Assembly: GCA_047967505.1 (NCBI GenBank)
Contig: CM106541.1
DNA length: 64,000 nucleotides
DNA from: Dipteris shenzhenensis
Lineage: Eukaryota > Polypodiophyta > Polypodiopsida > Gleicheniales
Strand: one strand, 5' to 3'
The position numbers and the translations under genes were made by a program. Below are positions 63,518-64,000 of the stretch, in pieces (the stretch's first letter is position 1; each line of letters begins with the position of its first letter). The notes under the pieces were generated by a model. That model saw only the letters and a program-made list of their open reading frames with translations, searched no databases and was not told the origin of the DNA.

Positions 63518-63812
63518 TGTTGGAATATGGAAGCAAGAACCAGAAACTAGAAAACTAGAAGTGAAATAATAACAAGATTGAAAGACAAGAAGTACCTTGA
63601 GAAGAGTGTAGACAAGACACAAGTTAGATAGATAGATTGCAATGATGTGACCCATGAATATATGGTCCAAAGTACAAGACATAAAGCAAGAGTGCTTATG
63701 GGATAATTGTAGAGGTGCCACATGGCACACACTCAAGACACAAAGACTAGACTAGACTTAGACAAATGTAGACTAGGGAAATAGTACACTTAGTGTGCAC
63801 TTATCTCCAACA
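63518..63812 (-). repeat. LTR of a minus-strand Copia element (C7)
   Basis: A 295-bp sequence with matching inverted ends (TGTTGGA and TCCAACA) cuts the end of the C3 RNase H. On the plus strand it is followed by CCCTCTCCTTAAGTGG, the reverse of a purine tract, so this is the 3' LTR of an element read leftward whose body lies outside the window. Confidence 0.72.
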
Positions 63813-64000
63813 CCCTCTCCTTAAGTGGACACTAGGAGTAAGACAGAAAGACAAGACTAGAGGACAGACATAAAGACTGATAGACTGAGAGACAAGATAG
63901 AAGACATGACAGACGAAGATCCTGAGACACCCCTCCTCAAGTGATATCCTCATATGGGTCCACAAGGGTAGGGACAAGATGGATCTAAAACAAAACACAG
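63813..64000 (-). mobile_element. 3' internal edge of Copia C7, leaving the window
   Basis: It starts with the purine tract (minus strand) and continues as non-coding sequence rich in AGACA repeats. The end of pol would lie beyond 64000. Confidence 0.6.

Overview
The window looks like nuclear DNA of a land plant with a large, repeat-rich genome. The reasons are: plant-type telomere units (CCCTAAA) at three internal sites; LTR elements whose primer-binding sites read TGGTATCAGAGC, complementary to the plant initiator tRNA-Met; and LINEs with the plant-specific layout of a DUF4283 plus zinc-knuckle ORF1 and an EN-RT-zf-RVT ORF2. I cannot name the species; a fern, lycophyte or gymnosperm would fit as well as an angiosperm. 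I found no host gene, tRNA, rRNA or CRISPR array that I could support. Almost everything readable is a retrotransposon, nested several layers deep.

Layout. LINE family A fills most of 1-41827. It has at least eight or nine copies, and seven of them keep a 5' end: 1-1320 (-), 3911-10735 (+, the only full-length copy), 19833-23950 (-), 24331-26865 (+), 28868-33444 (-), 34869-37375 with 39436-39655 (+), and 39656-41827 (-). Each 5' end starts with the same short cap (AGCTGCTGCTCCTCCC or close to it). The cap is followed by 0.5-0.75 kb of nearly pure pyrimidine on the coding strand and then by ORF1. The seven copies alternate strictly in orientation, giving three head-to-head pairs. A Ty3/gypsy relic (-) lies between 10933 and about 19819. 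It is split by a young Copia element (C1, 12629-18804, TSD CCCTA) and by a small chimeric LINE insertion (12051-12446, 16-bp TSD).

From 33445 on, Copia material alternates with LINEs: decayed fragments (33445-34868), an internally inverted, 5'-truncated Copia (C4, 37376-39431), Copia C2 (43754-49497) inside a LINE ORF1, a cluster of LINE family B fragments (50420-58045) carrying a non-autonomous LTR element (N1, 52072-54319), Copia C3 (58046-63517), and the LTR of a minus-strand Copia (63518-64000) leaving the window.

How the parts relate. LINE-A copies supplied the EN-RT activity that would have made the other truncated tails, including a 41-bp micro-insertion with a 16-bp TSD. C1 has an uninterrupted 923-codon pol and LTRs that look identical, so it is the youngest large insertion. 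C3 is a single 4.1-kb reading frame broken only by eight stop codons, seven of them TAG, consistent with C-to-T decay of CAG codons. The most unusual signals are the variable pyrimidine 5' module of LINE-A, dense GTAC-box clusters in Copia leaders, telomere repeats at LINE junctions, and a twin-priming-like inversion in a Copia copy. I see no sign of a novel host-encoded system.
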